A DNA stretch of 64,000 nt, taken from positions 248,001 to 312,000 of the forward strand of contig NW_006281105.1 in assembly GCF_000203795.2 (NCBI RefSeq), given 5' to 3'. The position numbers and the translations under genes were made by a program. Each line of letters starts with the position of its first letter. Position 1 is the first letter of the stretch. This DNA is from Batrachochytrium dendrobatidis JAM81 (lineage: Eukaryota; Chytridiomycota; Chytridiomycetes; Rhizophydiales). The notes beneath the pieces were generated by a model. It did no database searches and was not told the DNA's origin. It was given only the letters and a program-made list of their open reading frames with translations. Positions 24,001-34,420 of the stretch are shown piece by piece.

Positions 24001-24534
24001 AAACAAATTCATATACAGCCCCTATGTACCACAACCATCACATATCTCGATATTTCTGCCAATGTGTTTGATCAGACTGTGGCGACTCGTTTAGCTGCAT
24101 GGATATCTAGTGGAACATGCCAGCTCAACAGTCTCGTTGCCAAAGGTCTTGGCACACCTGTTCAAACTCTTGGTACAAATGGTATAATTGACATTGTTGC
24201 TTCAGTTCATCATGCATTGCATCTCATGCACATTGACTTTTCTGCTCAGTGTTTGAATGACACGGTATGCGAAGCTTTGGGAAATGCTATTGCAATGCGC
24301 ACCTGTCAGAAATGGGTCTTGACAGACAATTTACTGACAGATCAAGGTGTTGGAACAATTAAAAGAGTCATTGCGACCACTGAAAAAAGGTTAGAACAAA
24401 GGATTACAATCGACTTGCAACGCAACTGGATTTCAAAAAAAGCAGCTACGGTGATTCCTTCCATGATTATGCACTCTAGCAATGTGCTGATTATCACTGG
24501 GTATCAACATTCCAATACCGACCCAATGAAATGA
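21100..24534 (+). CDS. Elongin-C/BTB-like and leucine-rich repeat protein
   Basis: Intronless 1144-residue protein, unusual in this intron-rich window. Residues 1-290 are Ser/Thr/Asn-rich and probably disordered. Around 310-400 lies a Skp1/elongin-C/BTB-like segment (SATLKHIHLH, LPTIPTDVILQIMEYLTR, LFDLMEAGMYLDLPGLVDLCAKLV), followed by a helical region like the part of such proteins that binds a cullin-type scaffold. From about 785 to the end are ribonuclease-inhibitor-type LRRs (ITHLDLSNIQLS, LTHLVLTNTHLT, IRTLDLSDNPLTSLG, ITYLDISANVFD). This order suggests a substrate receptor of a cullin-type ubiquitin ligase, with the BTB part for scaffold binding and the LRRs for substrate. That role is inference. 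Confidence 0.8.
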   Translation: MQGLGSFFFDPLDQPMLKVVRYNSSTSITQTRSTSTSHNTGYVPNTNRQSDFFKPSISHKATAFPSSEIQCRVGSIGNPTFSEMDLTVSLQNTVGGKSEQRVTVSPAIALPSFNKLSVGKWQNGQNIHLGIEVSTTLAKASKITYPKSTLRSNRLPKISCESNTSKLNSVVGGLVSSKQKNQCLLNSSSLNSEVIHTDNSTAGITQDYFLLKGCPDTREPSRRLILESLKHAQPIVPAHTTCRLQPSRIADQLPCPNSTTIIKPLVLMADAQSSKIITLKHATLAVMENLSNSETITVNIGIPAHESHSTIRIHKEIVYQSATLKHIHLHSTHFQESVQGLSLPTIPTDVILQIMEYLTRQYYKQNLWKEGMVSVDEIQPRLDHLFDLMEAGMYLDLPGLVDLCAKLVAKNFDCIKSFEELSTMLVRSVLKHLNVGQLIICEHDLLARSKEESMKSVSETKTGNLISKPCINTQSIWINQFWRLMNGRMDRIQQCVSQHDHFTYQHIYNRGQHCDSLVSNLNNDTAESVMLDSVQSINIMQNLGMSLDDVCEEVEFYTVAKRVCLENYILDVLGQPLGHKMFTQVIQHQGSILKKLYLDIGLIQDNYGIQGLVGQLSAYCSNLKQLVLRIDRCNQYTLNELTNVAQILPNTCQLFLEVLVVASSSGSIPSILALCTSSATIEHELLSNKTNSFNSVFQPNDPHSRQMRIETESNLDLRGISSLAEFIYPSSWTNSNKLPATNSIQNRQSRHLGVHMKWIPTASKQMGVDASIFHTFLVQIPLVHIRITHLDLSNIQLSPDTTPTIIALVSHAQSSLTHLVLTNTHLTASALATIFDAMQHASSNLTYISISRTIHSADPNITDCCKSIAAYIASNRTCIRTLDLSDNPLTSLGMIILTDAIATNTRLTCIHLNGVNLGSHVKHLVKSVTIEQTSLTKICIARNGVLPRGLCLVIDALQTATNQHNVPKQIHIQPLCTTTITYLDISANVFDQTVATRLAAWISSGTCQLNSLVAKGLGTPVQTLGTNGIIDIVASVHHALHLMHIDFSAQCLNDTVCEALGNAIAMRTCQKWVLTDNLLTDQGVGTIKRVIATTEKRLEQRITIDLQRNWISKKAATVIPSMIMHSSNVLIITGYQHSNTDPMK

Positions 24535-24681
24535 TTTTAGGAGCTCATATTTATCTTGTTTTACACGCTATACTATGTATTCGAAATGCATATCCCACAT
24601 GATTAAACTAGCCATTTGCTCAACTTTTTGAACTACAGACACTAAAATAGCAATGTGAGGAGTTAAAGTATATAGTTGTGT

Positions 24682-27465
24682 TTACAGATTCATTTTAGGC
24701 GGAGTATACACATCACCAACATGAATTATTTTAAATTCCAGATGCTGATCCTTGCTCCAAGCATGCACCCCAAACACAACACGCCCCTACAAAAATTTAA
24801 AAAATTAAGCTTTACATTTTATGCAATCCGATATACATGAATCAATCTAATTTTGCTATAACCAAGATCAGTTTAGTTATAAATACATACATCAATTCTG
24901 TGCATTTTAGCCAAAGTACTGAGTGGCTCAGAGTGCCGTTTGCAAGTAGCTTGATCAATGCAAATCATTTGACATCTTGAACAATGTTCTTGGATCTAGT
25001 TTAGCAAAAAGTATTAAATGGGCAGTTTAAACAATAAAGGCTCTGGTTGACACACACAGCAACAATCACCTCAAATTGCGTTCCGCCTAATTGAATGGAT
25101 TTTGATATCCACTGATCTTCACTGAACGGTATCAACCCATGAATAACCAAGTTTGGTCGAAACGCCATAATATCTACATGGGCAACTGGATTCTTTTGCT
25201 TGACACGAGTCGCCACCAAGTCGTAACTTGATTGAGAGATGATCAGATATGGTGATTTGTTTGCAAATGATGGTGTCATGGTGGTGTGATGATGTTTATC
25301 AAGGTTTGCCATGGTAGCAGACTGGATGTGTGCAGTGGTGCTCGATCTGACAAAACATACATCTACACCTAAATGACGAGAAAACCACTCATCGGCTTGA
25401 GATATTTTCTTTGGTACAATAGAAAAATCACCCTTTTCAGATAATTGGTGGTCATAGTCGGCGGGATCATGGTTCAATGGCACACGATCCGAATGAGGCA
25501 TGATGGGATCAAACATAATTACCAGTTGATCATCGTTCGTCTTATGAGTTTCATATTCACTAGAGTAAACCACTTGCATCATGCCAACATAAGGATCAAG
25601 TTTTTCAATAAGAATCCGACACATTTTGGGACACTTTTTCTGTGTTAAAGGCTGAAAATGGATTCGATCTACAAGCATCCATTTTCGATCACACACCAAT
25701 CCAGAATCACACATGGGCCATGATGTTACACTTATAGCTCCACACGATTTGATTGGATACACATGAATAGCAGATATATACGGAATCAATCTCGGTCTAG
25801 TTAAACCCGACACAATTCCATTATCGATTGCGTCGTGCTTTGATACAAAAAATTCCTGTATAAAATCCAAGAATCGATCTACATCAGAAACAATGTTTGC
25901 AAATCCAAATGAAATCCGTAATGCACCTGTTGGTCGACCAATATCTGTCGAGCCTCCACAAACATGGCCATACACTTCATGGTTTTGTTTGATGTCTTGT
26001 GCAGAAATCTCCAAGTACTGTTGGCATGCGCCAGGATTACAAAAACATCCAGATCGAATATTGATATTATGAATAGATGCAAGAGTCATGAATTGACTAT
26101 GATGAATCAGTGTTCCGGTTGAGGTTTGAATATTGAATGCAATGATGGGACCCTTGGTGTTTTGAGTCATAGGAGAGTAGAGTTTACATACTGGAAGTTG
26201 ATGATCAGTTTCGTGTCGAAGTTCACCTAGTCGACTTTGCGCGTACTCGGCCAGATCTGTAACATGTTGAGAAAGTATATCCCACCCACCAATCGTTTTT
26301 TCAACGAATTCAAAGCCATGGTTTAATGCAAGAATCTCTGTAAATGGCAAAGTTCCTTCCTCAAGCTGCTCGGCCACACCCGATCTGAATCTGTGATATT
26401 CAGAATTGGCAGCAATGGCAGCTACAGTACCCCCACCAAAATACTTTCTAGGACTTGTTGTTAATAGGCTAGTAGCGTCGTTACGAACAATCAAAGCTCC
26501 TAGACTAGTTGGAAATCCAAACATTTTGTAAAAAGAAACAACAGCAAAATCTGCCTGTGTTTTGGCGAGATCCAATCGAGTAGTGGATACCATTGAGGCA
26601 CAATCGATTAATACTCTCCAGTTTGATTTATGACAAGAGCTTGAATGAGATGAAAAAGGTTGAGGAATATGATCAAGTGATCGTACTGCCTGTACCCATT
26701 CAAGTGGGAATCGTTCACCAGAAAAATTAGATTGCGCAGGATAGGAAAGCAAGTGATGTGTTTCATCGGCATTTATACTTGAAACATTGCCATTAGTAGA
26801 TTCAGTCAACGACAGTATTGAATCCAACTCTTTTGATTGAAAACAAAAGACTGATTTAGTATCAGAAAATCTTGATCGAATACCAATGATAGAAGTATGT
26901 GAGCTCTGGTGGTAACAAAACAAGCTTTTGGGTGACCAAGGAAAACGATCGGCAACCAATTTGATGGCAGCAGTAGAATTAGCAGTGAATACTACCGAAT
27001 GAGTTGCAGTGGAAACTCCAAAGTGTCTAGATTCAGTTAGGTTTCAAGAATACGCTTAAATCATGTCTAGTGAAATTATCGAAAATCATAATCGTGTTAA
27101 TCATACCTCAGTATTCTTTGACGGACTCTGTTGATACTAACAGAAGTGTAAGCAGCTGCGGCTGCCATTGAGGAGTGAGGATTTGCCAGCAGTGTTTGAG
27201 CAAGACTGTGAGCATGAGCATGAACCACTTCAACTGGTACAGGCGGTGCGCCTGCATTGTCTAAATAAAGCGGAGCTTGGGATTCACTCGAGTCTTTTCC
27301 TGTAGTATTCAATGTAACCAACTGAGGAAAGTGTCGGTCTCTAAACTCTGTCGATCCGAATCTTAACGGACTGTTATTCTGTACTAATGAACTGGTAGCA
27401 TTCATTTCTGTTAATGGCTGTCGTTGCAAGAATGGTTCTGATGGTTCATTCACCATTGTATTCAT
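24682..27465 (-). CDS. MOCOS: Molybdenum cofactor sulfurase
   Basis: PLP enzyme that puts the terminal sulfur on the molybdenum cofactor of xanthine-oxidase-type enzymes. The aminotransferase V domain shows YLDNAGAPPVP, NPHSS, the PLP-Lys motif SFYKMFGFPTSLGAL and the persulfide-Cys motif RSGCFCNPGACQ. The MOSC-N domain follows (ISAIHVYPIKSCGA, WMLVD, LTQKKCPKM), and the C-terminal MOSC domain ends in exons with CSRCQMICIDQATCKRHSEPLSTL and VVFGVHAWSKDQ, stopping at 24682. Exon 1 ends near 27101; the next begins near 27044 with HFGVSTATHSVVFTANSTAA. The first ATG (27463-27465) lies inside the end of a MITE-like element. The second, MVNEP (27456), sits at its edge. Confidence 0.92.
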
Positions 27466-27823
27466 GTAAAATGGAATACTAAATAAGGGTGACAATCTTA
27501 TCAAGTGATTGGCATCAAATTTACTGGTCAATATTGTGTTTTAGTCTTTCTCTTGATGACTGCCATGTAGAGTTGCATTCCTGAAATGTTCTGTTGAACT
27601 AGAGCGCGAACATATGCGACTTGAAAGTTGGACAATAATCGAGTTGAATCTGGTGATTATTCCAACATGACTTTAGTTTGATTGTATCATAAATGTGTCT
27701 ACTGAAAAAAGGAAAAGTCGATCTCCAATCGGAGAGCATAGCAGACAGTTGACCATATTTATTTCAAAGCAAAATAAAGACTGCTGGATACAGGAGTGCT
27801 CCATTTTACGTGAATACGGTTGT
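27454..27823 (-). mobile_element. MITE-like element copy C
   Basis: About 370 bp with matching inverted ends: ATTGTATTCATGTAAAATGG on the left and CCATTTTACGTGAATACGG on the right. Inner family blocks: ACTGGTCAATATTGTGTTTT and TTGAACTAGAGCGCGAAC. It fills the whole gap between MOCOS (its first codons lie in the left end) and the NST1 stop at 27861. Confidence 0.8.
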
Positions 27824-27860
27824 AATTAGTGTCACGAATGCATTTACTATTAGATGCATC

Positions 27861-29261
27861 CTATTTTAATCCCGCTTCTAGCTTGACATACCGCACATCT
27901 GATTTGGCAGATACAATCGATTTTGTATTGTCAGGCTTACTGTATAGATGTGTAGCTACAATAGGAATCAATGCAAAAGTTGATAAATAATCTAGTTTTC
28001 AAAACAAGGACTAAAGTATACAGAATGCATGCTGCTCACCGTAAAGAACTAGCCCAGATCCAAACATGAATCCAGCAGAAATCTCAAAATTAAAAATAAA
28101 TACCGACGCTACTGAAGACAAAATGATGGCAATTGATGTAGCAAATCCCTTGAGGATATTATCGGCATACTTGACAACCACAGCAACAATAAGACCGCCT
28201 ACAGCTTGGCAAATGATAGCTGCCCAGGCCCACACCGTGTATCCTTGAAAAAATCCGCCCTCAACAATGGCGGCTCCGTCTATCATGTACACACCAAAAA
28301 TAAGACCAGAGATTACGCTGAAAAGACTGAGCTGAACATTGCGAAGAAAAAGGGATGCACTTGTGCCCTTGAGCACCTTTTCAAACCTAGACAGTTGCAA
28401 AAATATAGATTAAAAAACTCGCGCACATTCAAGTATTCAACATAGATACAAGCCAAGTCATCCATGTAAAGCAGTACGTACCAAACACCAGCAAGGCCAG
28501 ACAAAAGACATGCCACAGTGACAGCAATCAAACCCAGAAATCGATCTGTATTGAGAACCACATTCAAATCAGGTTCGGCATCTGTTGCAACAGTAGCATT
28601 TTCATTTGACGCAGATCTACCAGCCAGCTGGACAATCGCGATTCCCATCGTCAACAGTCCCAACGATATCCATTTCAAGCCTGTCAAGGATCTATTCAAC
28701 AGCCATACAGAGAATAGGGCTGTAGTGATGATTTTCATCTGATAAGTGACCTGAAACGTGGCAGCATCAAGCAAATGAACAGCGACATATTGTAGATTGT
28801 TTTGGATAAAGTAAAGAATAGCAGGAACGGTCATTTTAACCCAATCGGAATTTGGACCAAAGAGGCTGAGAAAAAGTTTATGGGCGGAGATGCCAGTAGT
28901 ACGACGTTCTTCAATAATATGAACGATTAAAGATACAGAGAGCTTGATAAATTCGGACATGACGACCGCAGTGGAGGTTAGAAAGCGAGGACCGGGCAGT
29001 GTCTGAGCATAGCGCATAACCAAGACCAAAGCAGAGTTTTGAACTACTAATGTAACAAGAGAAACCCATTTAAGAGGTACTCCGAAGATGGTTGCTGCTA
29101 ATTAAAACATGGAATATTCATATAAATTTCAGTAATGAGTTGAATGCATACAATAAAAAATGCCAGTCATAATATGACTACCAACAATCACTCAATACGA
29201 GCAATAGAAATGACCAATAATCATGTCAGTTTTAGTGGCATAGCAGTAGTGACTTACCCAT
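27861..29261 (-). CDS. Nucleotide-sugar transporter, SLC35A family (paralog 1)
   Basis: Golgi/ER antiporter exchanging a UDP- or CMP-sugar for the nucleoside monophosphate. Exons 29261-29258, 29097-28482, 28386-28040 and 27955-27861 give 353 residues. The first coding exon is only 4 nt (ATGG) before a GTAAGT donor; the frame then opens MAATIFGVPLKWVSLVTLVVQ. Family motifs: VPAILYFIQNNLQYVA, LLDAATFQVTYQMKIITTALF, LTMGIAIVQLAG, LLSGLAGVW and the C-terminal GGLIVAVVVKYADNILKGF. About ten membrane spans are expected. Substrate cannot be told from sequence; UDP-galactose or UDP-GlcNAc are the usual ones in fungi. It is a tandem paralog of the next gene upstream. Confidence 0.9.
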
Positions 29262-29648
29262 TAGTAATGGAATAAACTCGATGTAAAGAAAGCAAATGGA
29301 AACCAATACAAGAGGTACAGATAGTTTTGCAACAGTCAAGTATAACAGAACTCTTGGTAATTATAATGTCAAGTTGCACAATTCAAACTTGCAAATCCAG
29401 CGGAGTGAAACTAGAATTATTTCTAGTCATTTAAAGTTGCCACGTGGTAGGACTTGGGCTGCTTCATGTCAGGGCTGCTGCAATAAAGTAGTTTTACTCT
29501 TGTTGTTGCATGTCTTGTACGCTATTTCTGTATTATTATAATATTCAAATTCACTACATTTCTTCATATATTCGAATCCATTGATATCTACAATGCTTTT
29601 ATAAGTAATACATAAAGGTTGAACTAGAAATGATTTACAATTCAATTT
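29262..29648. other. Spacer between transporter gene 1 and MITE copy D
   Basis: About 390 bp upstream of the NST1 start codon. It must contain its promoter and 5' UTR. An 81-codon frame here has no support. Confidence 0.5.
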
Positions 29649-29963
29649 CAGCCGCATTGATGTAAAACAGATCCTTAATAAGGGTGTCAGTGTATAGTAA
29701 ACAATCTCATGAAATGATTGGCCAGTTTACTGTTTAGTATTGTTTTTTGAACTCTGGCTAGTGATTGACATGCACAGTTGCATCCCTGAGACTATAGTCG
29801 TTGGTTTCTTGAACTAGAACGCGAACAAGTTTTAAAAACTGACCATGTCTATTCAAGCTAATCTTTAACAGAAAAGCGCAATAGATATTTAAATATTGTT
29901 TATTTTGAAGCAATCATTGCAAGATAAATGCAAGTGCTCCATTTTAAATGAATATGACCGTAA
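29649..29963 (-). mobile_element. MITE-like element copy D
   Basis: About 315 bp with ends CAGCCGCATTGATGTAAAAC and CCATTTTAAATGAATATGACCG. The central 150 bp (CATGAAATGATTGGCCAGTT through CTTGAACTAGAACGCGAACAAG) is about 96% identical to copy E at 31.6 kb, in opposite orientation. It abuts the stop codon of the second transporter gene at 29966-29968. Confidence 0.8.
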
Positions 29964-29965
29964 AA

Positions 29966-31338
29966 TTAGATCCGCTTTGGGTTCTTTGTATTGAACCGAA
30001 TATTTCCTAAATCACTACGAGCATACAACACAATGCTAGCAATGACCAATGGTACGCCAATCAAAAATGTAGTCGATACTCTGGATCCAAACAAATACAT
30101 GCTCAATATAGATGAAAAAACAATAGATATACACGTGGCAAATCCCTTGACAATGTTGTCGGCATGCTTGACAACAATCGCTATTAAGAGTCCGCCTAAA
30201 GCTTGAAGGAAAACAATAATGATGGTCCAAAAAGTAAAGCCTTGAAATACACCTGCTTGGAGAATTTCCTTTCCATCCACAATAGCTAATGCAGGTAGAA
30301 ACAATTGTAAATATAAGTGAGTTGATGGAAACGAACCTTGAATTTATGCTCAAAAATGGGGTTGAAGTAATTGTCATGAAAGATAACCTACCCATAGTGA
30401 TGAGTCCAAATGGTAGCGTGAATAGTGAAAGCTGCATGTTGCGTAGCCATACCGAAGTCTTGTGTTCTTTCAGTACTTTTTCAAACCTATACATCAAGAT
30501 GAGCATTAGTATGCAATCCAAAAGCAGACGCACCCAGTAGAATGAATGAGACAATAGTCAATACATACCATACACCAGCAAGACCAGACAAAGTCGAGGC
30601 TAAAAATATATAGATTATACCAATGAAGCGATCAGAAAATATAGCCACGACTTGCTGTTTATCATTGGCAGAGTCTACAGCCAAATGAGCTCCCGAGGCA
30701 TTCCAGGACCGCTTGGCCAATACCCATACATGATAAATTGAATCGCTCATTTTTTCATTGGTAGCATTGTTACTATTACCGCCACTTTTTTCACCCGACA
30801 GCTGGACTAGTGCAATCCCAAGCGTCAACATTCCTAATGCCACGATTCTTGGAAATGAAATGCGTTTTCTCAACATCATGACAGAAAACACAGCGGTGGT
30901 GATGAGTTTGGACTGTGCCAGTACTTGAAAAGTGGGAGAATCGAGCCGGTCGGCAGCAGCATATAACAAACAGTTTTGAATAAAATAGAGAATAGCGGGA
31001 ATAGCTAGTTTCAGCCATTGAGAGCTGTGTCCAAAAAGAGCAACATAGAGCGAGCCAAGAGTAAGGTTTGGGTAGTAGTAACGTCTGTCTTTAAATGAAT
31101 GTGATAATGACAAGGAAGTAGATGCGATTGATGAGTGCTCGGATGCATATAGAAAAAAAGAGCACAGCAGCTTGAGGATTTCAGCCAGGAGAATGACAGC
31201 AGCCTTCAAGTAAGGTGTGGCATTGGAAGCAGCAGTGATGTTTTGAACGTATTTCAGCGAGAGAACCAAAAAAGTGCTTTGCAGTACCAAAGCGATCAAT
31301 GCAGCAGCAGAAGAGCTTTGGCTGATACCAAGATACAT
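29966..31338 (-). CDS. Nucleotide-sugar transporter, SLC35A family (paralog 2)
   Basis: Exons 31338-30569, 30486-30392 and 30285-29966 give 394 residues. Motifs match paralog 1 in order: KLAIPAILYFIQNCLLYAAA, LDSPTFQVLAQSKLITTAVF, MLTLGIALVQLSG, LSGLAGVW, FEKVLKEHKTSVWLRNMQLS and GGLLIAIVVKHADNIVKGF. Both introns flanking the middle exon sit at the same codons as in paralog 1 (after GVW and after the GLI segment), so they come from one duplication. It has an extra hydrophilic loop of about 45 residues in the middle with NNAT and NAS sequons. The stop codon overlaps or touches the outer bases of MITE copy D, so the C-terminus may have been reshaped by insertion. Confidence 0.9.
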
Positions 31339-31371
31339 TCAAGTATCTGTAACGATGGGTAAACCCCGAAA

Positions 31372-31700
31372 CCAATACATTCATGTAAAACACTTTGTTT
31401 GTCTCGATTGTCTTTATTTTGCTCTGGAAAAACAATGATTTTGACCTGGAATTATCTTTTTTTGATTCCATTCTTTCTCCGCTTTGGCATAGCCATACGT
31501 TTATAATCACCATTGCAATCCAGATGTTGGGTTCGATTGTTCTCAAACCATCGCTGTTTTTAAAACTTGTTCGCGTTCTAGTTCAAGAAACCAACGACTA
31601 TAGTCTTAGGGATACAACTGTACATGTCAATCACCAGTCAGAGTTTAAAAAACAATACTAAACAGTAAACTGGCCAATCATTTCATGAGATTGTATTTTG
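31372..31700 (+). mobile_element. MITE-like element copy E
   Basis: The left end ATTCATGTAAAACACTTTG starts about 34 bp upstream of the second transporter's start codon. The right half (GTTCGCGTTCTAGTTCAAG to CCAATCATTTCATGAGATTG) is the inverted twin of copy D. The right end is truncated or diverged. It lies in the divergent interval between transporter 2 and the Sds3-like gene. Confidence 0.7.
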
Positions 31701-31954
31701 TGGTTCATTCTATGTGATGACTTGTGGCAAGTCAAGCAATACGGAGCGAGCCACGTGAGCATTTGAACAAAAGAACGAGTACGATCAGTTATGGAGTTGA
31801 ATCTGATTTTTGATAATCATTCCAATCGCATTGAATTCAAGATTTACGAGTTGCATCGAGTCAAGATTACTATCGAAGCTACATTGAATTTAAAACTATC
31901 ATTAGCGGTTGATTCAAAACTAGTAGTTGGAATAATCGTTGGAAACTTCATCTA

Positions 31955-34420
31955 ATGCAACATCGTACTAGTAGTTCCAGTACTTCTGGAACTACTCCTA
32001 ATAATGGATATAGAAATGATGGCTTTGTGTCTAGAGACCATCCGACTCCTTCCGCTTCTACCATTGGTGGTAATGGTCAACCTCAGCCTCCAACTCTACC
32101 GCCATTATCATCTTTTCGTCATGTACCGCCACCTCATGGGAGCAGTAATGCATATTCCCATCCATCCACCACCACTCTTCCACCACCTACGTCCATCTCA
32201 GCTCATTCAAGAGAGTATCATTACTACTCTCAGCAACAGCCAGGACATGTTTCTTCCCACTCCACCAATTCTGCTATAGCAACTACTTCTCATGCCATCA
32301 ATCCATCTGCCGCCAATGCGCGTCAAGGCTCAAGTGTCGGATCTGCGACTAGTGGTGCGAATCATGTGAGTATTGGATCTACTACTGGATCTACTACTGT
32401 TGGATCCACTGCTATTACTACTCGTCCTACCCATATTCAGCAACAGGGTTATTCAGATTATGACCGTGAATACTATTCCCAGCATCATCCTCAGAGTGAA
32501 TACGGTAATTCTACTGCCATTGCCAGTCATGGTAATGGCAATCACCATCCATCCCAGCATTACTATCGCCAATACAATTCTGGTACTGGAAGTGGTGGTA
32601 GTCATTATAATCCACCACCACCACAACACATGCTGCACGGATCTGGTCATCAACAAATTCACCACCACTCTCCAACCCATCCTCAGATCCACTCTCAGTC
32701 TACTGGCAGCGGAGCCCAATCTGGTATGACTTATGGTAGAGATCCACATCCTTATAGCATCCAACATCATCAACAACAACACTACAATCAGCAACAGCCT
32801 ATGGACATGCACCACACTGTCATATCCCCACTACCAGGGCCTGCTCAATATCACCATCAACACCATTCGATCGTACCTACTTCTCAACAACATCGCGATC
32901 AGAGGGACCATCAGCAACAGTCTATGCCTTATCATCACCCGATGCAGCAGCACCCTCATCTCAATCAACACCATCAACAACAATCAATGCATCACCCCCA
33001 AGAGTACCAGCGACACTCTTATCAACCCGTGCACCACTCACAACCTCCACGTATTGAGCATCGCAAATCCTTTAGTGGATCGCTTCCCGTTTCTCATCAA
33101 CCGTCTCAGTATCAGCAACATCAGAGCAATTTTCGAGGTGACAATCTTGACGAAAGTCACGATTCTACTGCTGCTGCATACAGACCGCTTTCACATCCAT
33201 CTACTGCTGGTTCTGCTAGTCATGCAGATAACGATATAACCACTATTACTCCTATTGTTCCTACCACCTCTGTTATGCCTGCTGCTAGCAATGCTGCACC
33301 TTCCAATACCAATGCAAAATTAGCTCCTGTTACTACTTCTCCAACAATGTCTGGACAGGCTTTACATGGATCTACTTATCCTTTACAGCAAATCCAGCAA
33401 TCTGAGCGACAGCAAATAAAACAAGAGTATTCGAGCGTGAATGATTCTGAATCTACATTTTATCCAGCCAAGGAATCGAATCCATTGCAGCCTATTCAAT
33501 CTCTTCAACAAAAAAAATCTGTTGTTCGACCCAAATCTCCGCCACAAGGAAATGGTCCAATTGCTCGTAGACCCATTGGGCGTCCTCGTAGTTCTGCCAC
33601 AACTAAATTCGATGCTCCTAACCCTCCACCCCAATCAAGACCGCATCAAACCGCTCGCAATACATCACCGGGCACTTATACCGACCATTCTAATGCATCT
33701 GAAAGCTCTGATGGATACAAGGAGTCTTATGCTGATATGGCGTATGCCAATCATCAACTCGGTACATCTTTGTCAGCTGCCACCCATCGTAAACCTCGTA
33801 TCTTCCATGACGTGGATGAACATCTTGAAAAACTCGACATTACGTTTCAAGCTCAAAAAGACGAAATCTATCGATCCAGATTGGACAAATTTGCAAAAGA
33901 AACAAAAGAACTGCGAATGGGAATCTATCCAGAATACCTCGATGCTTTAAAAGTTTTAGAACAAGAGCGAGATGCAGCATTGGTAGAAGCCGCTTTATTT
34001 CGTGATTACACAATCGAATGTGCCAAAAAAGTACATCAGTTAGAACATGATACGTGCTTGACGGAATATGTTGGAGAAAAGTCGGGGCTGAGGGAATCCA
34101 TGCTGAATCAACTCAACGAAAAGAAACGAAAATTGAAAGAGGAGCGAGATGGGTTTGATGTTGCAACCGATGCAGGAATTGAAGCTACAAAAAATGTTGG
34201 AATTCGAAAGGCTGCCAGGTTAAACCAGCGTTTTAATGCAGGAAACAATGGTAGCGAGGAAGGTGCTATGTCGAGAAAGAATGGCAAGAGAAACAAAGGA
34301 CAAAACGGGCCTTTACTAGTGTTTCAGCTTAAAGATCATGAAATTTACGATGATTTGGGATTATTAAGACGTAATGCAAACGTAAGAAAGGCAACTTCTG
34401 GGTACAAAAGCCGCAGATAG
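31955..34420 (+). CDS. Sds3/BRMS1-like subunit of the Sin3-HDAC complex
   Basis: Intronless, 821 residues. Residues 1-600 are low-complexity, very rich in His, Gln, Ser and Pro, with runs such as HHQQQHYNQQQ; no fold expected. Residues about 610-775 match the Sds3-like family: a long coiled coil (LDKFAKETKELRMGIYPEYLDALKVLEQERDA..., cut here), the basic KKRKLKEERDGF segment, and a C-terminal piece VFQLKDHEIYDDLGLLRR like the TDEQIMEDL end of mammalian SUDS3. In that family the coiled coil dimerises and holds the deacetylase to Sin3. Family proteins usually lack the giant Q/H-rich leader, which may have transcription-factor-like phase or contact roles (inference). Confidence 0.85.
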   Translation: MQHRTSSSSTSGTTPNNGYRNDGFVSRDHPTPSASTIGGNGQPQPPTLPPLSSFRHVPPPHGSSNAYSHPSTTTLPPPTSISAHSREYHYYSQQQPGHVSSHSTNSAIATTSHAINPSAANARQGSSVGSATSGANHVSIGSTTGSTTVGSTAITTRPTHIQQQGYSDYDREYYSQHHPQSEYGNSTAIASHGNGNHHPSQHYYRQYNSGTGSGGSHYNPPPPQHMLHGSGHQQIHHHSPTHPQIHSQSTGSGAQSGMTYGRDPHPYSIQHHQQQHYNQQQPMDMHHTVISPLPGPAQYHHQHHSIVPTSQQHRDQRDHQQQSMPYHHPMQQHPHLNQHHQQQSMHHPQEYQRHSYQPVHHSQPPRIEHRKSFSGSLPVSHQPSQYQQHQSNFRGDNLDESHDSTAAAYRPLSHPSTAGSASHADNDITTITPIVPTTSVMPAASNAAPSNTNAKLAPVTTSPTMSGQALHGSTYPLQQIQQSERQQIKQEYSSVNDSESTFYPAKESNPLQPIQSLQQKKSVVRPKSPPQGNGPIARRPIGRPRSSATTKFDAPNPPPQSRPHQTARNTSPGTYTDHSNASESSDGYKESYADMAYANHQLGTSLSAATHRKPRIFHDVDEHLEKLDITFQAQKDEIYRSRLDKFAKETKELRMGIYPEYLDALKVLEQERDAALVEAALFRDYTIECAKKVHQLEHDTCLTEYVGEKSGLRESMLNQLNEKKRKLKEERDGFDVATDAGIEATKNVGIRKAARLNQRFNAGNNGSEEGAMSRKNGKRNKGQNGPLLVFQLKDHEIYDDLGLLRRNANVRKATSGYKSRR

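Noticed and set aside
29296..29541. 81-codon frame upstream of transporter 1
   Set aside because: No support; it lies in the likely promoter/5' UTR.
32373..32815. Frames of 118-120 codons on both strands
   Set aside because: Shadows of the His/Gln-rich part of the Sds3-like gene caused by CAT/CAA-type codon repeats.
32733..33239. 168-codon plus-strand frame
   Set aside because: Frame-shifted shadow of the same low-complexity region; Ile/Asn/Thr-rich with no structure.
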